DNA of 64,000 nucleotides from positions 289,411-353,410 of the forward strand of contig NZ_CP012839.1 in assembly GCF_002073895.1 (NCBI RefSeq), given 5' to 3'. Below are positions 1 to 9,209 of the stretch, in pieces. The notes below the pieces were generated by a model, which saw only the letters and a list, made by a program, of their open reading frames with translations, was not told the origin of the DNA and searched no databases. The stretch is from Candidatus Riesia pediculischaeffi. Lineage in GTDB: Bacteria; Pseudomonadota; Gammaproteobacteria; Enterobacterales; Enterobacteriaceae. A program made the position numbers and the translations under genes. Positions within the stretch are counted from its first letter, which is position 1; each line of letters starts with the position of its first letter.

Positions 1-326
1 AAATTTCTAGGATGTTTGGTTATTTCAAGGATTTCAAGAATTAAATACTTTTAAACTTGATCTGAAAATTTATCAAAACATATTTATGTTCTTATTCGAA
101 GAAACTTTTACTCCATTTTCAAATGTTCTTGAATTACAGCGGATTTTAACAAAAAAGTGGAAGAAGTTAAAATTTCTCTATTACAATAACGAAATTATTT
201 AGGAATGTTAAGAAATCTTACATACAAAGAAAATAAAAATACCTTCTATGACGACTCAAATAATAAGGAACTTCTTCCTATCATTAATCAAAAAAAAGAT
301 ACATTTAAGAAAATCAAAGTTAAATA
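1..326. other. Spacer at window edge, no gene recognised
   Basis: This AT-rich stretch lies downstream of the 3' end of ppa. No reading frame in it resembles a known protein, and I see no tRNA fold or strong terminator hairpin. A short open stretch on the plus strand runs into the antisense of ppa and looks like chance. Confidence 0.5.
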
Positions 327-848
327 TTACTTTAACGCTGATTTAATAATTTCATCGTACGCACAATCAAGATCTCCCAAACCTTCCACGGAAGTCCATT
401 TGTTTTCTTCTAAATCTTTATAATGTTCGAAGAAATAAACTATCTTTCTTTGCATACCTTTTGAAAGATCATTTATATCTTTAATGTGATCATAATCTCT
501 CGTTAAGGAGCGATGGGGTACAGAAATAATTTTAACATCTTCTCCAGATTCATCTCGCATATTTAAAGTACCAATTGGTCTACAACGAACAACCGATCCT
601 GAAAGTATCGGACACGGAGTAATCACTAATGTATCTATAGGATCCCCATCCTTTCCAAGGGTTTGATTAATATATCCATAGTTACAAGGATAAGATATCA
701 AAGATGGAATAAATCTATCAACATATATAGATCCAAATTTTTTATCGATTTCATATTTTACAACTTTAGACCCTTCAGGAATTTCTATAATGGAAAAAAA
801 ATCATATGGTAAATTTTTTCCAGATGGAATATTTAAAAGATTGTTCAT
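327..848 (-). CDS. ppa: Inorganic pyrophosphatase
   Basis: Soluble family I inorganic pyrophosphatase, hydrolysing pyrophosphate to two phosphates in the cytoplasm and so pulling biosynthetic reactions forward. The 173 residues match E. coli Ppa (176) from end to end. The metal-binding signature DGDPID lies at about residues 67-72, and PCNYGYIN and the RCRPIG strand are intact. An AGAGG ribosome binding site sits just before the ATG. The gene stands alone, with about 1 kb of empty sequence upstream. It ends a few residues earlier than the E. coli protein, which should be harmless. Identification is secure. Confidence 0.97.
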   Translation of the reverse strand: MNNLLNIPSGKNLPYDFFSIIEIPEGSKVVKYEIDKKFGSIYVDRFIPSLISYPCNYGYINQTLGKDGDPIDTLVITPCPILSGSVVRCRPIGTLNMRDESGEDVKIISVPHRSLTRDYDHIKDINDLSKGMQRKIVYFFEHYKDLEENKWTSVEGLGDLDCAYDEIIKSALK

Positions 849-1859
849 TAAGACCTCTTTTCGACCGTTGATAATGACTTAAAGTTATTAATAATCTCTC
901 TTAACTTTCTGTTCATCAGTTTGAATAGTCACTATTTTATCTTGTATGAAGGTTGATTAAATTAAATCATCGTATTTGATGATATATTAAACAATAATAA
1001 AATCCAAACTTTTAAATTACGTAATTTCTTGAAATTTATAAAAATTTTCAGATAAAATCATGCGATTAATTCAAATCTTCAAAATATTCCATACTCAGGA
1101 TCTGAAAGAAAAAAATAGCGATCTTGACATTATTTTGTGTACGCTGTTGAATCAGCGAAGATTTAAATCATACTTCCTTAACTCAATGTGTTCGATATCT
1201 AATGTCTAAAGTATTTGTTCTAATGTTCGTCACATCAAAAAAGCTAAGTTCACAAAAATATTAAATAGTTAACACTGACGGAAACTGTGAACCTTCTTCT
1301 ACATAGTACAATAAAACTTTTAAAGTTCTTATAGAGAAGTTAATAATTCAAATTAAATCTACAATGTATACCGCATGTTTAGTTGATATCATTACCACCT
1401 AAGCATTACCGATTTCAATAGTGGTTAATTTTTTCAATTTTTGTAATTCTAAAAAATTACTCATATTTATTCTATAAAGAAATCCATACATTAAACACAT
1501 CATTCAAATTTAAAATATGTAATGAACATTGTGATAAATACGAAAAATTTTATGAAGAATTCAGTTCAAAATTAGTCTGTGATAAGCAGTATAGATATCT
1601 TCATATTAATGAAAAAATTTTTGTTTCTACGAAAACATAAAGATCACTACAGAAAAATGATCTTTCACTATTTAGCCGGAAAATATTTTATGAAAAAAAT
1701 AATGGGAGTATATCCTGAAATGTACATTCTCACGAGGATTCGTAAAGACTTAAAATAGCTTACTAACGTAAGGTTCAAATATCATAAGAAAAAAAAGAAC
1801 TGTTGAATTAGAATCGAAATATTATGAACACTCAATTTGACATAAGCAATAAATTACTT
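849..1859. other. 1 kb spacer between ppa and ispB
   Basis: About 1,010 bases without a recognisable gene on either strand. All six frames are full of stops and I see no tRNA or stable hairpin. It carries the promoter of ppa at its left side and may hold remains of lost genes, but no remnant can be named. Confidence 0.5.
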
Positions 1860-2819
1860 CTAATAGAGTATCGATATAGCAAGTTGTGTTAATGCTATCT
1901 TATAAGAAGAATATTCGAGGTGACTCAATGATCGAATTGCATATTTAACTTCTTTTTTTGCTACCATTTCAGAGTACTCTAAAGATCTATATCGCTTCAT
2001 GAGCGGTAGTATTCGTTTTAAAGCATATCTACCTCTTCCATCTTGAATCATTTTTTTTATTTTTATAGATTCTTTTGCGGGAATCTTTTTCATAACATGT
2101 ATTAACGGTAGAGTAAAATTACCGTCGTTTAAATCATTTCCTGAACATTTGTAATTATTACAACGTTTATAATCTCTAATATCATTGATTAATTGAAATG
2201 CATTTCCAAAATGTCTACCATACTTTTTAAAAACTTTTTTTTTGTCAGAATCGACGTTGCAGATAGTAGCTGTAATACATGAAGCTGCTTCGAATAAGCT
2301 AGAAGTTTTCTGATATATCGTCTTCATATATAAATTTTCAGAAATTTCTAAATTACGATTAGAAAGTTGTAAAATTTCTCCTTGAACGATAATATGTACG
2401 GTATCGGTGATCAACTCTAAAACTTTTTTCGAATCTAATTCAATCATCATTTTTAAAGATTTCGTATATACTAAATCTCCTATTAGAACATTTGCTTCAT
2501 TTCCAAACACCATACTTGACTTCTTCTGTCCTCGACGCACAATGGAAGAATCGATGATATCATCGTGTAAAAGAGTTGCAATGTGAATAAATTCAATTAA
2601 AGATGCCGCAATGATATTTTTTTTTCCTCGAAACCCTAATATTTTACTACATAACAATGTAATTATAGGTCTAATTCTCTTTCCAGATCTTTTATTAAAA
2701 TATTTCATCAGTTCGTTAATCAATCGAATATCAGATCTAAATTGATCTAGAATCAATTTATTTACAAAGTACATTTCCTCTTTAATTAATTCGACAATTG
2801 GTCCTAGTTTCATTTTCAT
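1860..2819 (-). CDS. ispB: Octaprenyl diphosphate synthase
   Basis: Trans-prenyltransferase that extends farnesyl diphosphate with isopentenyl diphosphate to make the octaprenyl side chain of ubiquinone, fitting the succinate dehydrogenase genes in this window. At 319 residues it is near the E. coli length (323). The first aspartate-rich motif DDIID (residues 86-90) and GKRIRP near residue 46 are intact. The second motif, DDxxD in the family, reads NDIRD at residues 212-216, so its first Asp is Asn. Downstream NDLNDGNFTLPL follows the family. It is divergent from rplU-rpmA-obgE, exactly as in E. coli. Function is very likely retained, perhaps with altered metal binding. Confidence 0.94.
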   Translation of the reverse strand: MKMKLGPIVELIKEEMYFVNKLILDQFRSDIRLINELMKYFNKRSGKRIRPIITLLCSKILGFRGKKNIIAASLIEFIHIATLLHDDIIDSSIVRRGQKKSSMVFGNEANVLIGDLVYTKSLKMMIELDSKKVLELITDTVHIIVQGEILQLSNRNLEISENLYMKTIYQKTSSLFEAASCITATICNVDSDKKKVFKKYGRHFGNAFQLINDIRDYKRCNNYKCSGNDLNDGNFTLPLIHVMKKIPAKESIKIKKMIQDGRGRYALKRILPLMKRYRSLEYSEMVAKKEVKYAIRSLSHLEYSSYKIALTQLAISILY

Positions 2820-2999
2820 CTAATTCTTCAAATAACTTAAAATTTCTGGAAAATATATAAAAAATTATTATAATTTAAATGAAAGTTCATTTTTTATTTT
2901 CACTGAATTTTTATCCTAATATTTTAATATTATGAATCATATTAATTTGTTTCTAAAATAGAAAAAATCTCATCACAATCATTATCGGTTAAAATTTTC

Positions 3000-3389
3000 A
3001 TGTATATAATTTTTAGAAAACATTCTAAACAATACTTTGCAAAGATCGGATCGAACATAAAGATAGATCGATTGAACGTCAAAATAAATAGTCTAATCGA
3101 AATAAATCAAATTTTAGCTATCTATGATGATAGAAGATTTTTTAAAATAGGAGATCCATTCATACCACATACAAAGATTGTCGTAAAAGTAATATCACAC
3201 TCTCAAGAAAAAAAAATTCAGATCATCAAGTTTAGAAGAAGAAAGCATAGTAGAAAAAAACAAGGTCATCGTCAAAAATTTACGATGATCAAAGTAAAAA
3301 AGCTTTTTCAACAAAAGGATAAAAAATGGCGCACAAAAGAGCAAGCGGTTCTACAAGAAATGGAAGAGATTCTCAATCAAAAAGATTAG
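3000..3389 (+). CDS. rplU: 50S ribosomal protein L21, C-terminally extended
   Basis: Large-subunit protein L21, which binds 23S rRNA. The first ~104 residues match E. coli L21 (103 residues), including the basic block [15 protein letters not shown]. The usual stop codon is missing: the frame runs on for about 25 residues and ends inside rpmA, overlapping it by 64 bases in another frame. The join with rpmA contains a run of six A just before the rpmA start, and one extra A would fuse the two frames. It is the first gene of rplU-rpmA-obgE. The tail is probably tolerated; the alternative is a mutated stop region or an indel in the sequence. Confidence 0.95.
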   Translation: MYIIFRKHSKQYFAKIGSNIKIDRLNVKINSLIEINQILAIYDDRRFFKIGDPFIPHTKIVVKVISHSQEKKIQIIKFRRRKHSRKKQGHRQKFTMIKVKKLFQQKDKKWRTKEQAVLQEMEEILNQKD

Positions 3390-3595
3390 GAATAAAAAAA
3401 TTTGGAGGTCAAATCGTATTTCCGGGGAACATTATCGTAAAACAACGTGGAACAAAATTTCATGCCGGTAAGAACGTAGGTTGTGCGAGGGATTATACGT
3501 TGTTTGCGTTAACTTATGGAAAAGTTAACTTTATGAGACAAAAGAAAAGAAAAAAAAAATACGTCAATGTTATCCCTGAAGATCTCTGTATGTAA
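3326..3595 (+). CDS. rpmA: 50S ribosomal protein L27
   Basis: L27, whose N-terminus reaches the peptidyl transferase centre. The start [16 protein letters not shown] and the segment [13 protein letters not shown] match E. coli L27 almost residue for residue. It has 89 residues against 85 in E. coli, with a more basic C-terminus. An AAGGA ribosome binding site lies six bases before the ATG, inside the 3' tail of rplU, so the two genes overlap and are probably translationally coupled. E. coli yhbE, which normally follows, is absent and obgE comes next. Confidence 0.97.
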   Translation: MAHKRASGSTRNGRDSQSKRLGIKKFGGQIVFPGNIIVKQRGTKFHAGKNVGCARDYTLFALTYGKVNFMRQKKRKKKYVNVIPEDLCM

Positions 3596-3644
3596 TTATA
3601 GAAAGTCAGATAATTTTTAGAACAATTTTATAAAAGTTGATAAC

Positions 3645-4652
3645 ATGAAATTTATTGACGAAGTAGAAATATCGGTGTTGGCAGGAAATGGAGGATCAGG
3701 ATGTGTTAGCTTTCGAAAAGAGAAGACACGTCTGTTGAGAAGAAAAATACCCAATGGTGGAGATGGAGGAAAGGGAGGAGATGTATATTTAGTATCAGAT
3801 AAAAATATAAATACTCTAACATACTATCATTACCATCGAGTAATACGTTCCGAAGATGGAAAAAACGGGAAAAATAATTTTAGAAAAGGAAAGGAAGGAA
3901 AAGATACAGTACAAACCGTTCCTGTAGGAACCAGGGTTTTTGATCGAAGGACAGGAGAAATGATCGTAGATTTAGCCGATCATCATCAATCTATCAAGAT
4001 CGCTGAAGGAGGGTCTTTCGGTTTAGGTAACTACCGATTTAGAACAAGAAGAAGCAACAGGTGTACTCTAGGAAAGCCAGGTGAAAAGAAAAAAATATTC
4101 TTGGAGCTCAGATTGCTTGCTGATGTTGGTCTGTTAGGAACGCCAAATTCAGGAAAATCTACCTTGATCCGTCAAATTTCTTCTGCTAAACCAAGAGTAG
4201 CAAACTATCCATTTACAACTTTATTTCCTCATTTAGGAGTTGTAAATGTAAACAATGGAAAGTTCGTAGTAGCGGATATTCCAGGATTGATAAACGGCGC
4301 TTCTAAAGGTGTAGGTCTGGGGATAAATTTCCTAAAACACTTGGAAAGGTGTTCTATACTTTTACACATCGTAGATATTTCTCCAGAAATTCAAAGTTCT
4401 ATAATTAAAAACATCAAGATGATCGATTCAGAAATTTTTTCATATAAAAGTAGTTTATTCAAAAAGAAGAGGTGGATTGTCTTCAATAAAATTGATCTTG
4501 TAAAAGAAGATTATGAAGAAATCGCGAGTAAGATTGTTCAAAATTTACGATGGAGAGAAAAATACTATACTATCTCTGCTATTGAGAACATCGGACTTAA
4601 AGATCTTTGTAAAGATATATTCGATTATGTCGAAAACACAAAAATTCAATAA
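3645..4652 (+). CDS. obgE: Obg-family GTPase, ribosome assembly
   Basis: GTPase that binds the 50S subunit late in its assembly. The N-terminal glycine-rich Obg fold (residues 1-155, with NGGDGGKGGDV) is followed by the G domain: P-loop GTPNSGKST at about 165-173, G2 in NYPFTTL, DIPGLI as G3, NKID as G4 and a serine-containing G5. It has 335 residues against 390 in E. coli, because the acidic C-terminal tail, variable in the family, is missing. One segment (residues 120-145) is more basic than in E. coli. Third gene of the rplU-rpmA-obgE unit. Confidence 0.96.
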   Translation: MKFIDEVEISVLAGNGGSGCVSFRKEKTRLLRRKIPNGGDGGKGGDVYLVSDKNINTLTYYHYHRVIRSEDGKNGKNNFRKGKEGKDTVQTVPVGTRVFDRRTGEMIVDLADHHQSIKIAEGGSFGLGNYRFRTRRSNRCTLGKPGEKKKIFLELRLLADVGLLGTPNSGKSTLIRQISSAKPRVANYPFTTLFPHLGVVNVNNGKFVVADIPGLINGASKGVGLGINFLKHLERCSILLHIVDISPEIQSSIIKNIKMIDSEIFSYKSSLFKKKRWIVFNKIDLVKEDYEEIASKIVQNLRWREKYYTISAIENIGLKDLCKDIFDYVENTKIQ

Positions 4653-5070
4653 AGTAGAAAAAAAGATAATAAAAAACATACTTTAGAAATGAAGGGACGC
4701 GATGATTATTTGTATTTTTTTTAGAAAGTTTATTTACTTTACTGCGTAGCATAAACGTTACATACGATCAAAGACACAATAATAATTCGATCAAATCTAT
4801 TAGTTCGATAAAAAATTAATATTTCTATAAAAAATAAAAGACATTTGATCTTATCGATCTCTTCAAAAAATACTTCAAAAAAATCATAAATCGCAATCGT
4901 TTTCGATATTTAAGAATCTTAAAGTTTAATTTTTAACATAACACTTTCAAAAAAAAGTATATACTTTTTTGAAGATGATATTTGAAACAGAAAATTTTAA
5001 TGATTATCAATATATTAATCTTAGGTTAAGTAAGATTGAATATTGTAATTTTTGCAATCGAGGTTTATAA
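4653..5070. other. Spacer obgE-greA with an AT palindrome
   Basis: About 420 bases with no gene. It should contain the greA promoter, but I could not pick a convincing -35/-10 pair in such AT-rich DNA. A long A/T-armed palindrome lies at 4946-4973 and is listed separately. Confidence 0.5.
4946..4973. repeat. A/T palindrome upstream of greA
   Basis: Near-perfect inverted repeat: TTC, eight A and GTAT, directly followed by ATAC, six T and GAA. There is almost no loop and the arms are nearly pure A and T. On RNA it could act as a weak terminator for obgE or a symmetrical element upstream of greA. Chance is possible in DNA this AT-rich. Confidence 0.4.
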
Positions 5071-5574
5071 ATGAAGCGAATCCCAATGACACTGAACGGG
5101 GAAAAAAAATTAAGGAAAGAACTCGAATTTTTAAAAAATGTTAAACGTCCTGAAATAATCGCTTCTTTGATAGAAGCGAGAAAACATGGAGATTTAAAGG
5201 AAAATGCGGAGTATCAAGCTGCTAGAGAAGAACAAAGCTTCTTAGAAGGAAGGATTAAGGAGGTTGAAAGAAAGCTGTCAAACGCTTACATTGTAGATGT
5301 CACTCAGATACAGAATAGCGATTATGTGACATTCGGATCAACGGTAGTTTTGCAAGATATATCTTGCGAAAAAGTATCATCTTATCGAATAGTTGGGGAG
5401 GATGAAGCTAACTTTAAAGAAAATTTGATTTCTTTTTGCTCTCCGATAGCAAGAGGTTTGATAGGGAGGAAAAGAAAAGATATAGTCAAAATAACTACCC
5501 CTCGTGGAATAGCGATCTATAAAATACTAGAGATTAAACATATCTCATATGATACCGAAAATGAACACGCTTAA
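5071..5574 (+). CDS. greA: Transcription elongation factor GreA
   Basis: GreA enters the secondary channel of RNA polymerase and stimulates cleavage of backtracked RNA. The N-terminal coiled coil (residues 1-75) carries the tip residues Asp41 and Glu44 in GDLKENAEY, the same numbering as E. coli. The C-terminal FKBP-like domain ends with [11 protein letters not shown] and the final strand. It has 167 residues against 158, with a short extra tail. It stands alone after a spacer; in E. coli it is divergent from yhbY-rlmE, whereas here yhbY is lost and rlmE follows on the same strand. Confidence 0.97.
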   Translation: MKRIPMTLNGEKKLRKELEFLKNVKRPEIIASLIEARKHGDLKENAEYQAAREEQSFLEGRIKEVERKLSNAYIVDVTQIQNSDYVTFGSTVVLQDISCEKVSSYRIVGEDEANFKENLISFCSPIARGLIGRKRKDIVKITTPRGIAIYKILEIKHISYDTENEHA

Positions 5575-5808
5575 AAAGCGAACTTCTTTATCTTTTCTAA
5601 AAATCATAAAAACTTAAGATTTCACGAAAGTAATATACAAGATCACTTTTACGAAGATTGATACGTTCTGGTTTTCATACCGTCTATCACATGGTTTTTT
5701 AATCGTAGAAAATTTTTCCATTCTTTATGGAATGTAGTTCTACTTAAAAAATAGACTTTGTTCTACGCAGAGATTACATGAAGCATTCATGGCGAAATTT
5801 AATAAAAA

Positions 5809-6457
5809 ATGAAAAAGAAGAATAGATCCAGTCCCTTTTCCAGTTGGATATCAAGAAGAAACAAAGAATTTTACTTTGTTCAATCAAAAAAAAAAAGTCC
5901 GTTCTCGTGCATGGTTTAAATTATACGAAATTCAAAAAAAAGATGGGGTACTTTTTTCAGGAATGCGAGCGGTTGATCTAGGATCCTCTCCAGGAGGATG
6001 GTCAAGTTATGCCTCCCAAGTAGCTGGTATTTCAGGAAAAATTATATCATGTGATTTAAAACCGATGAATTTGATTAAAAACGTTCATTTTTTTCAAGGT
6101 GATGTATTTCAGGAAAGTACAATAATTAGATTATCGAAAAGTTTAGAGCTTCCTGCTCATGTTGTACTATCAGATATGTGTCCAAATATCACCGGAAAAT
6201 CGGTGGTAGATTCTCAAAGATGTTTGCTTCTCTTTGAGAGAGTGATAGAAATTTGTAGATCGCTGTTAATTACAGGTGGAGATTGTGTTATGAAGGTATT
6301 TCATGGAGCAAAATTTTCAGAACAGTGTGAAGAAATCAGAAAAAATTTTTCAGAATTATATATCCGAAAACCACGTTCTTCGTTAAAAAGTTCGAATGAG
6401 GTTTACATCGTTGCAAAAAGATTTAGAGAAAATCATGGCTATTGTCACAAAAACTAA
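5809..6457 (+). CDS. rlmE: 23S rRNA 2'-O-methyltransferase RlmE, frame broken at an A11 run
   Basis: RlmE (FtsJ) methylates U2552 of 23S rRNA using S-adenosylmethionine. From residue VRSRAWFK onward the protein is complete: SAM motif [10 protein letters not shown], acidic SDMCPN, catalytic Lys in MKVFHG and a final EVYIVAKR. The only start in that frame is a TTG at 5876, which would delete the N-terminus. The ATG at 5809 opens a frame whose 29 codons match the E. coli N-terminus ([12 protein letters not shown] against KKRSASSSRW), and it meets the main frame at eleven A (5886-5896). Removing one A gives an uninterrupted 215-residue protein; E. coli has 209. Slippage at the run probably makes functional product. 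ftsH follows directly. Confidence 0.9.
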
Positions 6458-6489
6458 TTCAGCAAAAAAAAGAGAGAGGTATACTCACT

Positions 6490-8325
6490 TTGAGCGATAT
6501 GGCAAAAAATTTGATCCTTTGGGTAGTCATAGCGATAATACTAATGTCCTTGTTTCAAAGCTTTAATACAAACGAAACAAACGTTCAAAAAATGGATTAC
6601 TCCACTTTTATAAACGACCTAACTAATGACAGAATTAAAGAAGTAAAAATTTTTGAACGAGAAATCGATGTTAAGAGAAAGGATAACAGCAGTTACTTAA
6701 CTTATATTCCTTTAAAAGAGGATCCGAAGTTATTAGATACTCTGTTAGAGAGGCATGTTATCGTTGTCGGAGAACCACCACAAGGTCAGAGTATTTTAGC
6801 GACTATTTTTATATCTTGGTTTCCAATGTTTCTTTTGATAGGAGTTTGGATATTTTTTATGAGACAAATACAAGGGATCGGTGGAAAAGGAGCAATGTCT
6901 TTCGGAAAGAGCAAAGCAAAAATGTTATCTAAAAATGAGGTGAAGACCACGTTCGCAGATGTTGCAGGATGTGACGAAGCGAAAGAGGAAGTAGAAGAGC
7001 TCGTTGAATATTTAAGAGAACCAGAAAAATTCAAGAGGTTAGGAGGAAAGATCCCAAAAGGAATTCTGATGATAGGACCTCCTGGAACCGGTAAAACGCT
7101 ATTAGCCAAAGCTATTGCTGGAGAAGCGAAGGTTCCTTTTTTTACGATCTCTGGTTCTGACTTTGTAGAAATGTTCGTTGGAGTAGGTGCCTCTAGGGTT
7201 AGAGATATGTTCGAACAAGCTAAAAAAACTTCTCCATGCATTATATTTATCGATGAAATTGATGCTGTAGGGAGACAAAGAGGAACTGGTCTAGGAGGAG
7301 GACATGACGAAAGGGAACAAACTTTAAATCAGATGTTAGTTGAGATGGATGGTTTTGAAGGTAATGAAGGTATCATTGTGATCGCAGCGACCAATAGACC
7401 AGATGTATTAGATCCAGCGCTATTGAGGCCAGGAAGATTCGATCGACAGGTAGTGGTAGGATTGCCAGATGTAAGAGGAAGAGAGCAAATACTAAGGATC
7501 CATATGAAGAAAATACCACTCAGTTCTGAAGTCGATGCTTCTATCTTAGCTAGAGGAACACCTGGATTCTCCGGTGCAGACCTATCCAACTTAGTAAACG
7601 AAGCTGCAATATTTGCGGCTAGAATGAACCAATTGGTTGTAACCATGGAAGATTTTGAAAAAGCGAAAGATAAAATTATGATGGGCAGCGAACATAAATC
7701 CATGGTTATGACAGAAGAACAGAAGGAGCTTACTGCTTACCATGAAGCGGGACACGCGATAGTTGGAAAAGTTGTTCCGGAACAAGATCCAATACATAAG
7801 ATCACAATTATTCCCAGAGGAAGATCGTTAGGGACCACTTTTTTTCTTCCAGAGGGCGATCAAATCAGCATTAGCAAGCAGAAGTTAGAAAGTCAAATCT
7901 CTACTTTATATGGAGGTAGATTAGCAGAAGAAATTATCTACGGTGCTCGTAGGGTTTCTACAGGTTCTTCTAATGATATTAAAACTGCTACGAATTTGGC
8001 GAGAAACATGGTAACGCAATGGGGTTTCTCAGAAAAACTCGGTCCTTTATTATATGCAGAAGAAGAAGATGAAGTATTTTTAGGACGTTCTGTACTCAAA
8101 TCGAATCATATATCTGAAAAGACAGCGAGGGCTGTGGATGAGGAGATAAAGGATATCATAGATCGCAATTACGAAAGAGCTCGCAAAATCTTAAGTGATC
8201 GAATAGAAATCCTTCATACAATGAAGGATGCTCTGATGAGATACGAGACAATTGATTCCAAACAGATAGAAGATATCATGAATCAAAAGATATCGTTTGA
8301 ACCTTCAAAAAAAAATAAAGTGTAG
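6490..8325 (+). CDS. ftsH: ATP-dependent zinc metalloprotease FtsH
   Basis: Inner-membrane AAA+ protease that degrades misassembled membrane proteins. Two membrane segments (about residues 7-25 and 100-120) enclose the periplasmic domain. Walker A GPPGTGKT lies near residue 195, the second region of homology NRPD and the arginine finger follow, and the zinc site HEAGH is near 417. I chose TTG at 6490, giving MSDMAKNL as in E. coli, with AGAGAGGT upstream; ATG 6499 is the alternative. It has 611 residues against about 645, lacking the flexible C-terminal tail. It lies in rlmE-ftsH-folP-glmM, as in E. coli. Its regulators HflK and HflC are encoded at about 30-32 kb. Confidence 0.97.
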   Translation: MSDMAKNLILWVVIAIILMSLFQSFNTNETNVQKMDYSTFINDLTNDRIKEVKIFEREIDVKRKDNSSYLTYIPLKEDPKLLDTLLERHVIVVGEPPQGQSILATIFISWFPMFLLIGVWIFFMRQIQGIGGKGAMSFGKSKAKMLSKNEVKTTFADVAGCDEAKEEVEELVEYLREPEKFKRLGGKIPKGILMIGPPGTGKTLLAKAIAGEAKVPFFTISGSDFVEMFVGVGASRVRDMFEQAKKTSPCIIFIDEIDAVGRQRGTGLGGGHDEREQTLNQMLVEMDGFEGNEGIIVIAATNRPDVLDPALLRPGRFDRQVVVGLPDVRGREQILRIHMKKIPLSSEVDASILARGTPGFSGADLSNLVNEAAIFAARMNQLVVTMEDFEKAKDKIMMGSEHKSMVMTEEQKELTAYHEAGHAIVGKVVPEQDPIHKITIIPRGRSLGTTFFLPEGDQISISKQKLESQISTLYGGRLAEEIIYGARRVSTGSSNDIKTATNLARNMVTQWGFSEKLGPLLYAEEEDEVFLGRSVLKSNHISEKTARAVDEEIKDIIDRNYERARKILSDRIEILHTMKDALMRYETIDSKQIEDIMNQKISFEPSKKNKV

Positions 8326-8394
8326 GAGCAATACAAAGATACATCAATGCTAGCATGATTGTAAAAATATTTACGAGATTTTTTGAAATCAAAT

Positions 8395-9207
8395 ATGAAA
8401 ATTAGATGTAGACGATACAGAATCAACATAGATCATCCGGTCGTTATGGGGGTGTTGAATTTAACTCCAGATTCCTTCTATGACATGAGTAGATATAGTA
8501 TCGATTCTGCCTTAAAAAAAGTTCATGAAATGATATCTGATGGCGTTTCTATCGTGGACATTGGAGGAGAGTCAACTCGTCCAGGTTCTAAAAATATCCA
8601 CGAAGAGTTAGAGTTAGAAAGGATTTTTTTGATAGTCAAATCGATCGTTGATCGGTTCGATATCCCAGTTTCGGTCGACACATCGAAAGCTTTGGTCATG
8701 CAAGAGATGATCAAGATAGGAGTTAGCATGATTAATAACGTAGAAGATTTCGATGAAAAAAGTGTACTATCCGTAGCAAATCATAAAGATATACCAATAT
8801 GTGTCACACATAATATCGCTGATCGTTCATCTGATGGAAAAATTATTCCATCTTTGAAGAAATATTTTATCAAAAATATTGAAAGATTAAGAAATGCAGG
8901 TATAGAGGAAAAGAGAATCATTATAGATCCAGGATTCGGGTTTAAAAAAACAACTTCTGAAAACTATGAAATGTTGTCGCGGTTAGAACAACTGTGTTCC
9001 TTAAAACATCCTATTTTGGTCGGAATATCTAGAAAATCTATGATTGGAGATTTACTTCAAATACCTGTTCATGATCGATTAAATGGAAGTATTGTATGCG
9101 CGACTGTCGCTGCTTTAAAAGGAGCGAAAATTATTCGAACCCATGATGTGAAAGAGACGGTACAAGCTATGCGCATCGTCAGGAAAATCAAATCTAGTCA
9201 GGTGTAA
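8395..9207 (+). CDS. folP: Dihydropteroate synthase
   Basis: Condenses hydroxymethyl-dihydropterin pyrophosphate with p-aminobenzoate in folate synthesis. It is a TIM barrel with the family signatures MGVLNLTPDSF near the start, GGESTRPG, SVDTSK, DPGFGF and GISRKSM. The ATG at 8395 gives 270 residues starting MKIRCRRYR and aligns with the E. coli start (282 residues); a TTG at 8383 would add four. The stop is two bases from the glmM ATG, so the genes are coupled. Retention suggests folate is made for the cell or a host. Confidence 0.95.
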   Translation: MKIRCRRYRINIDHPVVMGVLNLTPDSFYDMSRYSIDSALKKVHEMISDGVSIVDIGGESTRPGSKNIHEELELERIFLIVKSIVDRFDIPVSVDTSKALVMQEMIKIGVSMINNVEDFDEKSVLSVANHKDIPICVTHNIADRSSDGKIIPSLKKYFIKNIERLRNAGIEEKRIIIDPGFGFKKTTSENYEMLSRLEQLCSLKHPILVGISRKSMIGDLLQIPVHDRLNGSIVCATVAALKGAKIIRTHDVKETVQAMRIVRKIKSSQV

Positions 9208-9209
9208 GG

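Noticed and set aside
205-423. 72-codon plus-strand frame at the 3' end of ppa
   Set aside because: It overlaps ppa antisense, is lysine- and asparagine-rich as expected by chance, and has no ribosome binding site or homologue I recognise.
6786-7797. Minus-strand frames inside ftsH
   Set aside because: Antisense shadows of a strongly conserved gene; no independent start signals.
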